From positions 62,001-126,000 of the forward strand of contig JAXLYX010000008.1 in NCBI GenBank assembly GCA_046351215.1: a DNA stretch of 64,000 bases. The letters run 5' to 3'. Source of the DNA: JAXLYX01 sp046351215. GTDB taxonomy: Bacteria; Myxococcota_A; Polyangia; Polyangiales; Houyiibacteriaceae. Positions within the stretch are counted from its first letter, which is position 1; each line of letters opens with the position of its first letter. The translations under genes were made by a program, and so were the position numbers. Shown piece by piece: positions 24,468 through 33,520 of this stretch. Below the pieces are notes generated by a model that saw only the letters and a list, made by a program, of their open reading frames with translations, was not told the origin of the DNA and did no database searches.

Positions 24468-25568
24468 TCAGCGGCTCATGCCCGTTCGTCGCGCCGGCAT
24501 CCCCGAGGGGCTCGAGGGCGAGGTCGATCCGGAGGCCGCGCTCGAAGGCGCGGCAGCCGCTCGTTGACCGGGCACCTTCTCGCGGAGCATCAGCCAGGTG
24601 TTGCCGACCCAGAAGCCGTCGTACGGAGGGCTCGGTCTCGCTTCGCGCGTGATCAGCGTGAGCTCGAGCACCTGGGCCACTCCCTCCACGGTGTCCGGCG
24701 AGACGATCGCGACGTGCACGGGTAGCCCGTAGCTGGTCGGCATTCCGAGCAGGTTGCGCTCGGCCACGGCGAAGTCGCCTCGCACGGAGACCGCGAGGAC
24801 CTGCGTCGGGCGGGTGGTGCTCCCCCCGAGGCGTGGGTCCGCTCGGAGGAACTCGAGCGCCGGTCCGGCCTGGGCGGCGGGGCCGGACGAAGGCTGCCAT
24901 TCGCGGTCCCGGATCGCGGCGATCTCCTCTTCGCGGAAGCGCGCCAGGACATCCGCCACGCGCGGTCGGAGCTCCGCGGTGCGGCGCTCGATCTCGGCGT
25001 TCGTCGGATCGAGGCGCGGGCAGACGTCGAGCAGGCCTCGTGCTTCGACGATCGCGCGCGTGCGGTACAGCTCGTGGAGGTCACGGATGCGCTGCTCGTT
25101 GGTCCCGTTCTGCTCGAGGATCTCGAGGCATCGCGTCGCGTTGCGCGCGGGAATCGGCGGCAGATCGCGTAGGAAGTTCGTGACGTCCCAATAGTCCTGA
25201 CCGACCTGGTAGGAGAGACCGAGCGAGCCGAAGCGGTTGTTGAGGGCGTTGCCCGGATCCTGCCAGCTCTCGAGGCGTGCGGTGTACCGGCTCCGGAACT
25301 CGTCCATGAACGGTCGGGTCTGGGCCGCGAGCCGCATCGCCTCGTCCTGCTTCGCGAGGACCTCTTGGACGCGTGGGAGGTTCTGACCGATCGTTTCCAT
25401 CGTGTACGGACTGAGGGTCCAATCCGACGAATTCCCGATGCCGTGCACACGCTCGGCGGCCGCGTGGAGCTGCTCCGCGTCCTGGCGCATCTGTGCGTCG
25501 TCCTGCGCTCTCACGGATCCTGCGGTCGCCATCCCCAGCGCCATCGCCACGATCACACTCGCGCGCAT
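24468..25568 (-). CDS. Secreted protein, unknown
   Basis: A 366-residue protein with a signal peptide (MRASVIVAMALGMATAGSVR, cut after RAQ). A largely helical body follows (DAEQLHAAAERVHGI, MRLAAQTRPFMDEFRSRYTA, EIERRTAELRPRVADVLARF). A C-terminal beta part then carries QVLAVSVRGDFAVAERNLLG and LELTLITREARPSP, and the end is low-complexity Ala/Ser/Pro. Two cysteines only (ATRCLEIL and LDVCPRLD). No family recognised. It is divergent from the P-type ATPase across 199 bp that hold both promoters. Confidence 0.7.
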   Translation of the reverse strand: MRASVIVAMALGMATAGSVRAQDDAQMRQDAEQLHAAAERVHGIGNSSDWTLSPYTMETIGQNLPRVQEVLAKQDEAMRLAAQTRPFMDEFRSRYTARLESWQDPGNALNNRFGSLGLSYQVGQDYWDVTNFLRDLPPIPARNATRCLEILEQNGTNEQRIRDLHELYRTRAIVEARGLLDVCPRLDPTNAEIERRTAELRPRVADVLARFREEEIAAIRDREWQPSSGPAAQAGPALEFLRADPRLGGSTTRPTQVLAVSVRGDFAVAERNLLGMPTSYGLPVHVAIVSPDTVEGVAQVLELTLITREARPSPPYDGFWVGNTWLMLREKVPGQRAAAAPSSAASGSTSPSSPSGMPARRTGMSR

Positions 25569-25767
25569 GAGCTACCTCCTCGATTCCCGAACGCGGGAAT
25601 TCCCTGCGTCTGATTGAAATACGCCCCCGATCCGCTCGCTGGGAGGGATCGCCACCGATTCCTGAGGCCGCGGTGCCGGGGGCCGTCCGGATGTCTGCCC
25701 GTTCGGCGGCCCGGGTGCCTCGGGGGCCTTTCCGTTTCCCGCCTCGGGGAGCAAGAACCAGGACGCC

Positions 25768-28572
25768 ATGGGAGGAGGGATGACGGAAGGCCATCGTTCG
25801 AAGGAGAGCGCGTTCCACGCCGAGACGGTCGAGGCGGCGCTCGTGTCGATCGGGAGCTCCACCGAAGGTCTCGCTGCCCCGGAAGCCGAGCGGAGACTCG
25901 CCGCGGTCGGCCCGAACGTCCTCGAACGCGCCAGGCGGGAGAGCCCGCTGAAGATGCTGTGGAGGCAGATCGACAACCCCTTGATCTGGGTCCTGCTCGG
26001 CTCCGCGGCGCTCGCCATGGGGCTCGGGAAGATCACCGACGGTGCCGTCGTGCTCGCCGTCGTCGTTCTGAACAGCGTGATCGGCTTCGTCCAGGAGTAC
26101 CGCGCGAGCCGTGCGATCGACGCGTTGCGCGGGATGGTCCCGGAATTCGCGACGGCCATCCGCGACGGCTCGCGGCTCATCGTGCGGGTCGCGGAGCTCG
26201 TGCCGGGTGATCTCGTGCTCCTGGCCTCGGGCGACAAGGTGCCCGCCGACCTCCGGCTCGTCACGCTGAAGAACCTCCAGGTCGACGAAGCCGCCCTGAC
26301 GGGCGAGTCGGTCCCGGTGGCGAAGTCCCTCGTGCCGGTGGATGCGCGGGCGCCGATCGCCGACCGGACCTCGATGGCCTTCGGCGGAACGCTCGTCACC
26401 TCGGGCACGGCCACCGGCCTCGTCGTCGCGACGGGCCCTCGGACCGAGCTCGGCCGGATCTCGGCGATGCTCGAGGAGGCGGCCGATCTCGAGACGCCTC
26501 TCACGCGTGCGCTCGCGTCGATCGGCAGGACGATCACGACCGGGATCGTGGTGGTGTCGACCGTCATCCTGGCGTTCGGCGTCCATCGCGCGACGGAAGC
26601 CGGCGTCCCCGTCGGGACCGCCCTCCGCGAGACCCTCGTCTTCGCGATCGCGTTGGCCGTCGGCGCGATTCCGGAGGGCCTCCCGGCGATCGTGACCATC
26701 GCTCTCGCCGTCGGCGTTCAGCGGATGGCCAAGAGACGGGCGATCGTGCGCAACCTTCCCGCCGTCGAGACGCTGGGCTCGACGACCGTCATCTGCTCCG
26801 ACAAGACCGGGACGCTGACGCGGAACGAGATGACGGTGCTCGAGACGTTCACGCCCACGGTCGGGGCCTGCCACGTCGAGGGCATCGGATACTCCCCCGT
26901 CGGGCGCTTCCGGCCCACCGGCGCCGAGACGTGGGGGCCTGCGCCGCTGGAGGTCGCGCGTCTCCTCGTGGACGCGGCGCTCTGCTCCGACGCCACCCTC
27001 GAGAAGAGCGGGGACCGCTACGCGATCACGGGCGATCCGACCGAGGCTGCGCTCGTCGTGGCGGCGGAGAAGGCGGGCGTGTCCGTGGTCGCCGAGCGGC
27101 GCGCCCAGCCTCGCGTGGATGCCATTCCCTTCGAGTCCGAGCTCCAGATCATGGCGACCTTGCACGCGGACGGGGAGCGAGGCTCGCGCGTGATCGTGAA
27201 GGGCGCGCCCGAGTCCGTCCTCGGGCGTTGCGAGAGGGGCGCGGTCGACCTGACGGAGGACGTGATCCACGCGGAGATCGAACGGCTCGCGACGCGCGGC
27301 ATGCGTGTGCTCGCGATCGCGGAGAAGCCGTGGACGTCCGAGACGAACGACCTGACCCTCGACGACGTCGCGGGGGGCCTCCGACTGCTCGGTCTCGTGG
27401 GCATGATCGATCCGCCGCGCGAGGAGGCGATCGCCGCCGTGCGCGCGTGCCAGGACGCGGGGATCGTGGTGAAGATGATCACGGGCGACCACAAGGCGAC
27501 GGCCCGCGCGATCGGTCGAGAGCTGGGTCTCGAGGACGGAGCCCCGGCCATCGGAGGTCCGCAGCTCGCCGAGATGGACGACGCGGCGCTCCGGCGCGCC
27601 GCCACCTCCCACGCCGTCTTCGCGCGCGTCGCACCGGAGCACAAGCTCGCCCTCGTGCGCGCCCTGCAGCAGGAGGGGCACGTGGTCGCGATGACCGGGG
27701 ACGGCGTCAACGACGCGCCCGCGCTCAAACAGTCGAACATCGGCGTCGCGATGGGCATCAACGGCACGTCCGTCTCGAAGGAAGCCGCCGACGTCGTGCT
27801 CACGGACGATAACTTCGCCACGATCGTCGCCGCGGTCGAGGAAGGGCGGAGGGTCTACGACAACCTGGTGAAGAGCCTGGCATTCGTCCTGCCCACGAAC
27901 CTCGGGCTCGCGCTCATCCTGATGTACGCCGTCATCTTCCTTCCGTTCGATTACTCGACCCACGAGCTCCTGCTTCCGATCACGCCCGCCCAGATCCTCT
28001 GGATCAACCTCGTCGCCGCCGTCACGCTCGCCCTGCCCCTGGCATTCGAGACCAAGGAGCCCGACGTGATGACGCGGCCGCCGCGCAAGCCGGACGAGCC
28101 GATCCTCTCGCACTTCGTCGTCCGGAGGACGGTCCTCGCCGCGGTCCTCATGACGGCAGGCGCGATCGGCCTCTTCGAGTGGGAGTACGTCCGCTACGCG
28201 ACCGGTGGACGACCCCCGCGCGAGGCGCTCGCGGAGGCGCAGACGATGGCCGTGACGTCGGTGATCCTCTTCCAGGTCTTCTACATGACGAGCAGCCGTT
28301 CCCTCCGGGACTCGATCGCTCGTATCGGATTCTTCAGCAATCCGTTCGTCTTCGTCGGGATCGCCGTGCTCCTCTTGCTGCAGGCGGGCTTCGTGTACCT
28401 CGAGCCGCTGCAACGCACGTTCGGGACCGCGCCGCTCTCGGGGCGGGACCTCCTCGTCTGCCTCGCGACCGGAGTCGTGATCCAGCCCGTGATCGCCGTG
28501 GAGAAGTGGGTCCGTGCGCGGCTTCGAGGTCGCCGTCCGGGGTCGCCCGGAAGGGGGGCAGCCCGGGGCTGA
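25768..28572 (+). CDS. P-type cation-transporting ATPase (calcium-type P2A)
   Basis: A 934-residue P-type ATPase. The N-terminal cation_ATPase_N domain reads SKESAFHAETVEAALV. TGES at about residue 178 is the actuator dephosphorylation loop. DKTGTLTRNE has phospho-Asp345 and GDGVNDAP lies near residue 645. AVGAIPEGLPA in TM4 has the PEGLP motif of SERCA/PMR1-type calcium pumps, and there are about ten membrane segments. Family knowledge: ATP-driven export of Ca or Mn, possibly H-coupled. ATG at 25768 or the second ATG at 25780 could start it; GGAGGAGG lies between them. It stands alone on its strand. Confidence 0.92.
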   Translation: MGGGMTEGHRSKESAFHAETVEAALVSIGSSTEGLAAPEAERRLAAVGPNVLERARRESPLKMLWRQIDNPLIWVLLGSAALAMGLGKITDGAVVLAVVVLNSVIGFVQEYRASRAIDALRGMVPEFATAIRDGSRLIVRVAELVPGDLVLLASGDKVPADLRLVTLKNLQVDEAALTGESVPVAKSLVPVDARAPIADRTSMAFGGTLVTSGTATGLVVATGPRTELGRISAMLEEAADLETPLTRALASIGRTITTGIVVVSTVILAFGVHRATEAGVPVGTALRETLVFAIALAVGAIPEGLPAIVTIALAVGVQRMAKRRAIVRNLPAVETLGSTTVICSDKTGTLTRNEMTVLETFTPTVGACHVEGIGYSPVGRFRPTGAETWGPAPLEVARLLVDAALCSDATLEKSGDRYAITGDPTEAALVVAAEKAGVSVVAERRAQPRVDAIPFESELQIMATLHADGERGSRVIVKGAPESVLGRCERGAVDLTEDVIHAEIERLATRGMRVLAIAEKPWTSETNDLTLDDVAGGLRLLGLVGMIDPPREEAIAAVRACQDAGIVVKMITGDHKATARAIGRELGLEDGAPAIGGPQLAEMDDAALRRAATSHAVFARVAPEHKLALVRALQQEGHVVAMTGDGVNDAPALKQSNIGVAMGINGTSVSKEAADVVLTDDNFATIVAAVEEGRRVYDNLVKSLAFVLPTNLGLALILMYAVIFLPFDYSTHELLLPITPAQILWINLVAAVTLALPLAFETKEPDVMTRPPRKPDEPILSHFVVRRTVLAAVLMTAGAIGLFEWEYVRYATGGRPPREALAEAQTMAVTSVILFQVFYMTSSRSLRDSIARIGFFSNPFVFVGIAVLLLLQAGFVYLEPLQRTFGTAPLSGRDLLVCLATGVVIQPVIAVEKWVRARLRGRRPGSPGRGAARG

Positions 28573-28653
28573 CGCCTGGCCCCTCGAGGCGACTACCCGA
28601 AAGGCCGCTCCTCGGCGATAGTGCGGCCCCCCGCACCCCGGCCGAGGTTTCGC

Positions 28654-30351
28654 ATGTCCGCTCGTCTCTCCCTGTCCGCCCTGTATTCGACGCTGCTGCT
28701 CGTGGTGGGCGTCGTGTCGTGTGGCGGCGGCGACGGCGTCGTGAAGCGCAAGGGCGTGGCGCGGAGCGCGCTCGACACCGAGATCCAGGGACCTTCCGGG
28801 ATCTCGCTCTTCGTGCCCGCGGGGGCCGTCACGGCGGACACGACCCTGACGATCTCGGTGGTCCCGTCGATCCGTCCTCCCCGAGAGGGCGCGGTCGTGG
28901 CGAGCCCGGTCCGACTCCAGCCCGAGGGCCAGCAGTTCGCCCGACCGGTCGAGCTCACGATCCCCATCGACACGAGCTCGCTGCCCCCGGCCAGCACGGT
29001 GGACGACGTGGTGGTGATGCGCGCCCCGGCAGGCACCGAGACCTACGTGCCGCTGCCGACCCGTCGCGCCGGCAGCGCCAGCGTGGCCGTGTTGACGGAG
29101 CACTTCTCCGACTTCGTCGCCGTCGTCTTCACGGCGGATGCGTCGATGGGCGCGGCCTGCGGCGATCGTCTTTGCGCCAGCGACGAGACCTGCGACACCT
29201 GTCCGCTCGACTGCGGCCTCTGCGTCGGCGCGAACCTCTGCGGCAACGGCGCGTGCGAGGCGAACGAGGCCTGCAGCAGCTGCCCCTACGACTGCCGTTG
29301 CGTGAGCGGAAACGGCTGCATCGGCGACTTCGTCGACGACGCCGGCATGTGCGGGATGCTGACGACCTGCGCGGCCGGCACGTACGAGCAGATCGCCCCG
29401 ACGCCGGGCAACGACCGAGTCTGCGCCCCCTGCGAGCCGGGCAGCTATTCCGACGTCTCGAATGCGAAGACCTGCACGCCGTGCCCCATCGGCACGGCCT
29501 CGTCGACGACGGCGGCGACCTCCGCGAGCGCGTGCCAGGCCTGCGCGAGCGGCCTCGAGGCCACCACGCCCGGCCTCTCGCAGTGCACCGACATCGACGA
29601 ATGCCTCGTGAACAACGGCGGATGCACGGGCGGGACCCCGTACTGCTGGAACAACGTCGGTGCCCCGCCGACCTGCACGGGCATCTCGCCTGCCGGGCTC
29701 ACGCTCTGGCTCGACGCCGGCAGCTCGGTCTTCTCGGACGCCGGCACGACCGCGGCCACCAACGGCGGCTCGGTCCAGATCTGGCGCGACCGGAGCCCGG
29801 CCGCGCACGACTGCACGCAGACCACCGTGAGCGCCCAGCCCACCTTCAGTGCGAGCGTCGCCGCCTTCAACAACCAGCCCACGCTGCATTTCTCCGCCGG
29901 AGCCACCGCGCTGCTCACCTGCTCCGATTCGCTCACGATCGGAACGCTCTTCGCCGTCGTGAGCTACGACGCCGCGACGTTCAGCGCCTTGTACCCGGGT
30001 GTGTTCGGGCACAAGAACGCCGGCAGCACCGCGCTCCTCTACGGCAACACCTCGATCACGACCTACGGGACCGACGCGACGGGCGGAATCTCCCTGAACG
30101 GTGCGACGAGCACGGGCCAGAGCACGGCAGCCACGACGATCACGGCCCCCGCGCTACTCACCGTCTTGTCGCCCACCCCGGTGAGCGACGCGATGTGGGT
30201 GGGTCGGTCGGACATCATCTCTGCCACGTGGAACGGCAACATCGCCGAGATCATCGCCTACGACACCGCGCTCGACGCGGCCTCGGTGCGCGCCGTGGAG
30301 TGCTATCTCGGCGCCAAGTACAACCTCACCCTCGGTCACGCCTGCCCGTGA
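28654..30351 (+). CDS. Large Cys-rich lipoprotein with ZU5-like, EGF-like and lectin-like parts
   Basis: A 565-residue lipoprotein: signal with lipobox VVSC (Cys23). A ZU5-like beta domain follows (IQGPSGISLFVPAGAVTADT). Then come cysteine-rich modules: CGDRLCASDETCDTCPLDCG, TNFR/ephrin-like CAPCEPGSYSD and CTPCPIGTASS, and an EGF-like DIDECLVNNGGC. A C-terminal LamG/concanavalin-like domain is seen in LTLWLDAGSSVFSDAG and QIWRDRSPAAHDC. This mosaic is common in myxobacterial surface proteins and suggests glycan or cell-surface binding. The ATG has GAGG 7 bases upstream. Its last 26 bp overlap the end of the convergent hydrolase gene. Confidence 0.82.
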   Translation: MSARLSLSALYSTLLLVVGVVSCGGGDGVVKRKGVARSALDTEIQGPSGISLFVPAGAVTADTTLTISVVPSIRPPREGAVVASPVRLQPEGQQFARPVELTIPIDTSSLPPASTVDDVVVMRAPAGTETYVPLPTRRAGSASVAVLTEHFSDFVAVVFTADASMGAACGDRLCASDETCDTCPLDCGLCVGANLCGNGACEANEACSSCPYDCRCVSGNGCIGDFVDDAGMCGMLTTCAAGTYEQIAPTPGNDRVCAPCEPGSYSDVSNAKTCTPCPIGTASSTTAATSASACQACASGLEATTPGLSQCTDIDECLVNNGGCTGGTPYCWNNVGAPPTCTGISPAGLTLWLDAGSSVFSDAGTTAATNGGSVQIWRDRSPAAHDCTQTTVSAQPTFSASVAAFNNQPTLHFSAGATALLTCSDSLTIGTLFAVVSYDAATFSALYPGVFGHKNAGSTALLYGNTSITTYGTDATGGISLNGATSTGQSTAATTITAPALLTVLSPTPVSDAMWVGRSDIISATWNGNIAEIIAYDTALDAASVRAVECYLGAKYNLTLGHACP

Positions 30352-31144
30352 CGTCCGCGTAGAGCGAAGGCAGGAACGTCGCGAGATGCGACATCTCCTG
30401 CGCGCAATGGAGCAGGAGGGCGCGCGCGTCGGCGAGCGTCGGACGCAGGAACGACGAGCCGAGCGAGACGGCGACGTCGCCCGCCCTGCCTCCGACGCGG
30501 GCGCCCGCGAAGGCGCCTCCGAGCCAGAAGAACGAGCGCATCTCGGACCCGCCCGACACGGGCTTCACGTGGTGCAGCAAGTATCCGGCCTCGATCGGCG
30601 CGTCCGCGATCCCGACCCGGGCCGCCGTCACCGAGACCGTCGCGAGCTCGTCGTCGCGGAAGCCGAGCGAGCGGGGCTCGAGGAACGCGATCGCGAAGCG
30701 ACCGAGCTCGTGGCCGACGTATTCGTCGACGATCGAGACGCCGCCGACGCAGCGGTCGGCCGACGGCGGACGCCTGCCCCACGTGGCGTGCACGTGCGCC
30801 CCGGGATGCCAGAGCTTGTAGCGGGCGGGATCGTCGCTGTGCCAGGCGAACCACCAATCGATCATGGGGGGCGAGACGCCCGGGAGCTCCGTGCGGAGCA
30901 TCAGCTGCGCGCGATTGCCCTCGACCGTGTATCCGTCCTCGAGGCGGGGCCGCGCGTCGCGGAGCCATTCGGCGATCCCCTCGAACGACGGGAGGAGCGG
31001 CGGCGCGATCGGACCCGCGAGCGCGTCGTGGACGTGACGCGCCAAGGGCGGCAGCACCGGATTCCACCATCGTGCGAGTGGGGACGCGAGCTCCGTCGCA
31101 TCGAAGCCGAGGTGGCGATCGCTCTTCGGTCGGGCGCGGATCAT
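30326..31144 (-). CDS. DAPG-hydrolase (PhlG)-like C-C bond hydrolase
   Basis: A 272-residue protein. PMIDWWFAWHSDDPARYKLW followed by HPGAHVHATWG, then GRFAIAFLEPRSLG and LHHVKPVSGGSEMRSFFWLGG, match the family of 2,4-diacetylphloroglucinol hydrolase. PhlG uses a zinc site of His/Glu residues to cleave a C-acyl bond. Here HPGAHVH, the Glu in FLEPR, HHVKP and the Glu in SEMRSFF are likely ligands. Translation is coupled to the upstream FAD oxidase (ATGA at 31141-31144). The real substrate is unknown. The stop overlaps the convergent lipoprotein gene by 26 bp. Confidence 0.78.
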   Translation of the reverse strand: MIRARPKSDRHLGFDATELASPLARWWNPVLPPLARHVHDALAGPIAPPLLPSFEGIAEWLRDARPRLEDGYTVEGNRAQLMLRTELPGVSPPMIDWWFAWHSDDPARYKLWHPGAHVHATWGRRPPSADRCVGGVSIVDEYVGHELGRFAIAFLEPRSLGFRDDELATVSVTAARVGIADAPIEAGYLLHHVKPVSGGSEMRSFFWLGGAFAGARVGGRAGDVAVSLGSSFLRPTLADARALLLHCAQEMSHLATFLPSLYADVTGRRDRG

Positions 31145-32463
31145 CGGGGCCTCCCCATCCACTCGTGGAAGCGCGTCGAGGGGTCGCGCTCGGCCCGGAT
31201 GCGGTCGAGGCGTGCGAGCTGCGCGTCGCCGACGAAGCGCGCGGGTCGCACGCCGAGGTTCTCGTCGGCGAGCTGGCAGCCGGTCGCGAGCGGCTCGATC
31301 GGTCGCACGTTGGAGACGGCCCAGTCGGCGTAGCGCGCATCGTCCGCCGCGTCCGACCAGATGCCGTAGAGCGCGAGGTAGGTCCGATCCTCCATCGAGA
31401 AGGCCATGTCGGGGCGCGTCGTCGGCGGCGCCCAGTTCAGCCAGAGCGCGTGGGAGGGCGCAGGTGGCAACGTGTCGGCGATGCGCCTCAGATGGGGAAG
31501 GAGCTCGTCCGCGCTCGCGTGCGTCCACACGTTGTCGACCGCGTAGCGATGATGGCTCGGGTAGTGCTCCATCACGTGATCGTAGAGGAAGGCGAGTCCC
31601 GACGGAACGAAGGGCACCTTCCTCCGCGCGCGCCTCGCGAGCGGGCTGTCGCGTAGGAATTCGAGCTCCCGCCACGCGCTGCGGAATCCGTCGGCGAAGA
31701 TCGGGGCGACGACGAGCATGCCCGGACCTTCGACGCCGGGGGTCTGCCGCGAGAGCAGGATCTGGAGCTCCACCGACGATGGCACCGACGGGCCGACGTC
31801 GTGCGCCCAGCGGAAGACCTCGTCGAGGTGCTCGCGCGCGAAGCTCTGCGCGCCGAAGCCGATGACCTTCGGCCGCGGACGCAGGCGTAGGTGGAAGCGC
31901 GTGACGACGCAGAAGAAGCCCGGTCCGGCGCCACGTGCGGCCCAGAAGAGATCCGCGTTCTCGCGTTCGTCGGCGTAGACGACGTCCCCGTCGGCCGTCA
32001 CGAGATCGAGGCCGACGACGCTCTCGCAGGCCGGGCCCCACGCGCGGCTGTTCCAACCGAATCCGCCCTGGAGGAGATACCCACCCACCTTCACGCCGCG
32101 GCAATGCCCGACGGGGAAGAAGAGGCCCTGCTTCAGCAGCGCGAGCCCCGTCTCGGCGCCGCCGCAGCCCGGGCCCACGCGGGCGCGGAGGGCGCTCCGG
32201 TCGACCTCCATCGAGTCGAGGCGGGAGACGTCGATCACGAGCGTCCCCTCGCGCAGGTGCGAGCCGGCCCAGCTGTGGCCGCCACTCCGCACCGTGAGGC
32301 GGAGGCCCTCGCGCTTCGCGAGCCGGACGGCCTCGACCACGCCTTGCTGGTCCCGAGCCTGCACGATGACGGCCGGGAATCGGTCGGGGAGCCGCGCGTT
32401 CCAGACCAGGGCGCGTCGCGCCGCTTCGTAGCCGCTGTCTCCACGTCGGTGGACGGTGTTCAT
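31141..32463 (-). CDS. Berberine-bridge-type FAD-linked oxidase
   Basis: A 440-residue FAD-binding protein (BBE/GOOX family). FAD_binding_4 domain: RLTVRSGGHSWAG, with the His that usually binds FAD covalently, and VGHCRGVKVGGYLLQGGFGW, whose Cys is the usual second covalent anchor. The C-terminal BBE part ends LADENLGVRPARF. Family knowledge: oxidation of phenols, sugars or alkaloid-like compounds with O2. Start ATG at 32463 with GGGATG upstream. The inverted repeat TGCAT-N6-ATGCA (32463-32478) covers the start. Divergent from a LysR gene and coupled to a PhlG-like hydrolase, suggesting a LysR-controlled two-step aromatic pathway. Confidence 0.85.
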   Translation of the reverse strand: MNTVHRRGDSGYEAARRALVWNARLPDRFPAVIVQARDQQGVVEAVRLAKREGLRLTVRSGGHSWAGSHLREGTLVIDVSRLDSMEVDRSALRARVGPGCGGAETGLALLKQGLFFPVGHCRGVKVGGYLLQGGFGWNSRAWGPACESVVGLDLVTADGDVVYADERENADLFWAARGAGPGFFCVVTRFHLRLRPRPKVIGFGAQSFAREHLDEVFRWAHDVGPSVPSSVELQILLSRQTPGVEGPGMLVVAPIFADGFRSAWRELEFLRDSPLARRARRKVPFVPSGLAFLYDHVMEHYPSHHRYAVDNVWTHASADELLPHLRRIADTLPPAPSHALWLNWAPPTTRPDMAFSMEDRTYLALYGIWSDAADDARYADWAVSNVRPIEPLATGCQLADENLGVRPARFVGDAQLARLDRIRAERDPSTRFHEWMGRPR

Positions 32464-32478
32464 GCATCCCAAGATGCA
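32463..32478. promoter_or_regulatory. Inverted repeat TGCAT-N6-ATGCA, possible LysR site
   Basis: Perfect 5-bp arms around six bases, in the 99-bp divergent spacer between the FAD oxidase and LysR genes, partly over the oxidase start codon. LysR-family sites are short interrupted palindromes near T-N11-A; the T and A at the ends fit loosely. Position at the start codon would suit repression. A chance match is possible. Confidence 0.35.
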
Positions 32479-32562
32479 CGCTCGATCCCCGGCCCGCGCG
32501 TCCGCCTCCGACCAGCCGCTGGCCGGATCCGTGCCATCGGCGTGGTACCTTCGGAGCGGCCC

Positions 32563-33462
32563 ATGGATCTCGAAGCGCTGCGGGGTTTCTTGGCGGTGGT
32601 GGAGACGGGCTCGTTCGTCTCGGCGGCCACGTCCCTTCGTTGGGCGCGGGCCACGCTGCGGCGGCGCGTCGACGAGCTCGAGGCGATGGCGGGAGTGCCG
32701 CTCCTGCGACGCTCGGGGCAGGGCGCGGAGCCGACCGAGGCGGGGCGCGCGCTCGCGGCCCGGGGCAAGGAGATCCTCGCGGAGGCCTCGTCGCTCCTCT
32801 CCGCCGTGCGCGAGATCGGCGCGCATCCCGCGGGTGTCGTGCGCGTGGCGCTCCCGGTCGGCCTGCCTCCGGACGTGCTCGGGCCGATGTACGCGCTCCT
32901 CCGCGCGCGGCATCCGAAGCTCTCCGTCGTGCTCACGCCCTGGGACGATCCTCTCAAGGCGCTCGTGCACGACGTCGACGTCGCCCTCTGCTTCGGCGAT
33001 CGTCCCCCCGAGGGGCCCTGGGTGACGCGCGAGCTCGTGCGGCTCGAGGAGCGGCTCCTCGCGACGCCGGAGTACCTCGCGGCGCGCGGGACGCCGAAGC
33101 GACTCGAGGACCTCGCGGGCCACGACCTGCTCGCCTGGCCCGCGCCGGGCGAGCGCGAGACGCGGCTCGCGCTCCGCGACGGGGGCTCCTTCCTCGCGAG
33201 CCCGACGCTCGTGAGCCCCGACATCCACTTCCTCCGCTCGTGCGCCGCCGCCGGCCTCGGCATCGTCTACGCGCCCGACGGAACGCTGTCCGGCGATGCG
33301 ACGCGTTGGGTGCGGGTGCTCGACGACGTGGTCGGTGGCGTCCGCTCGCTGCGCGTCGTCCTCCCCTCGGCCCTCTCGGACATCCCGAGGATCCGCGCGG
33401 TGCTCGACCTGGTCGAGGAGCTCCTGCCGCCCGAGCTCAAGCGTCGTCCTCGTCGCCGTTGA
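32563..33462 (+). CDS. LysR-family transcriptional regulator
   Basis: A 299-residue LysR protein. Its winged helix at residues 1-60 (MDLEALRGFLAVVETGSFVS, then RRRVDELEAMAGVPLLRR) has the canonical LysR first-helix and recognition-helix spacing. A periplasmic-binding-protein-like effector domain follows (VVRVALPVGLPPDVLG, VHDVDVALCFGDRPP). It lies divergently from the FAD oxidase/PhlG-like unit, the usual position of a LysR regulator next to its target. The effector is probably a pathway intermediate. ATG chosen at 32563; the C-terminus is Arg-rich. Confidence 0.9.
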   Translation: MDLEALRGFLAVVETGSFVSAATSLRWARATLRRRVDELEAMAGVPLLRRSGQGAEPTEAGRALAARGKEILAEASSLLSAVREIGAHPAGVVRVALPVGLPPDVLGPMYALLRARHPKLSVVLTPWDDPLKALVHDVDVALCFGDRPPEGPWVTRELVRLEERLLATPEYLAARGTPKRLEDLAGHDLLAWPAPGERETRLALRDGGSFLASPTLVSPDIHFLRSCAAAGLGIVYAPDGTLSGDATRWVRVLDDVVGGVRSLRVVLPSALSDIPRIRAVLDLVEELLPPELKRRPRRR

Positions 33463-33520
33463 GCGGAATCCCCTTGCAGACCAGGCCGCTCGTGCATCCC
33501 ATCTCCGCGGGAGCCCTGCC

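Noticed and set aside
25081..30012. Very long open frame of about 1640 codons on the minus strand
   Set aside because: It runs antisense to the P-type ATPase and lipoprotein genes, has Arg/Gly/Ala-biased low-complexity composition, and no domain. Typical by-product of high GC.
32522..32536. Possible minus-strand TGGCACG-like element before the FAD oxidase
   Set aside because: The -12 part reads CGGCC, not TTGC. It has no GTGCGCGCAC or GAATTC partner at the fixed distances.
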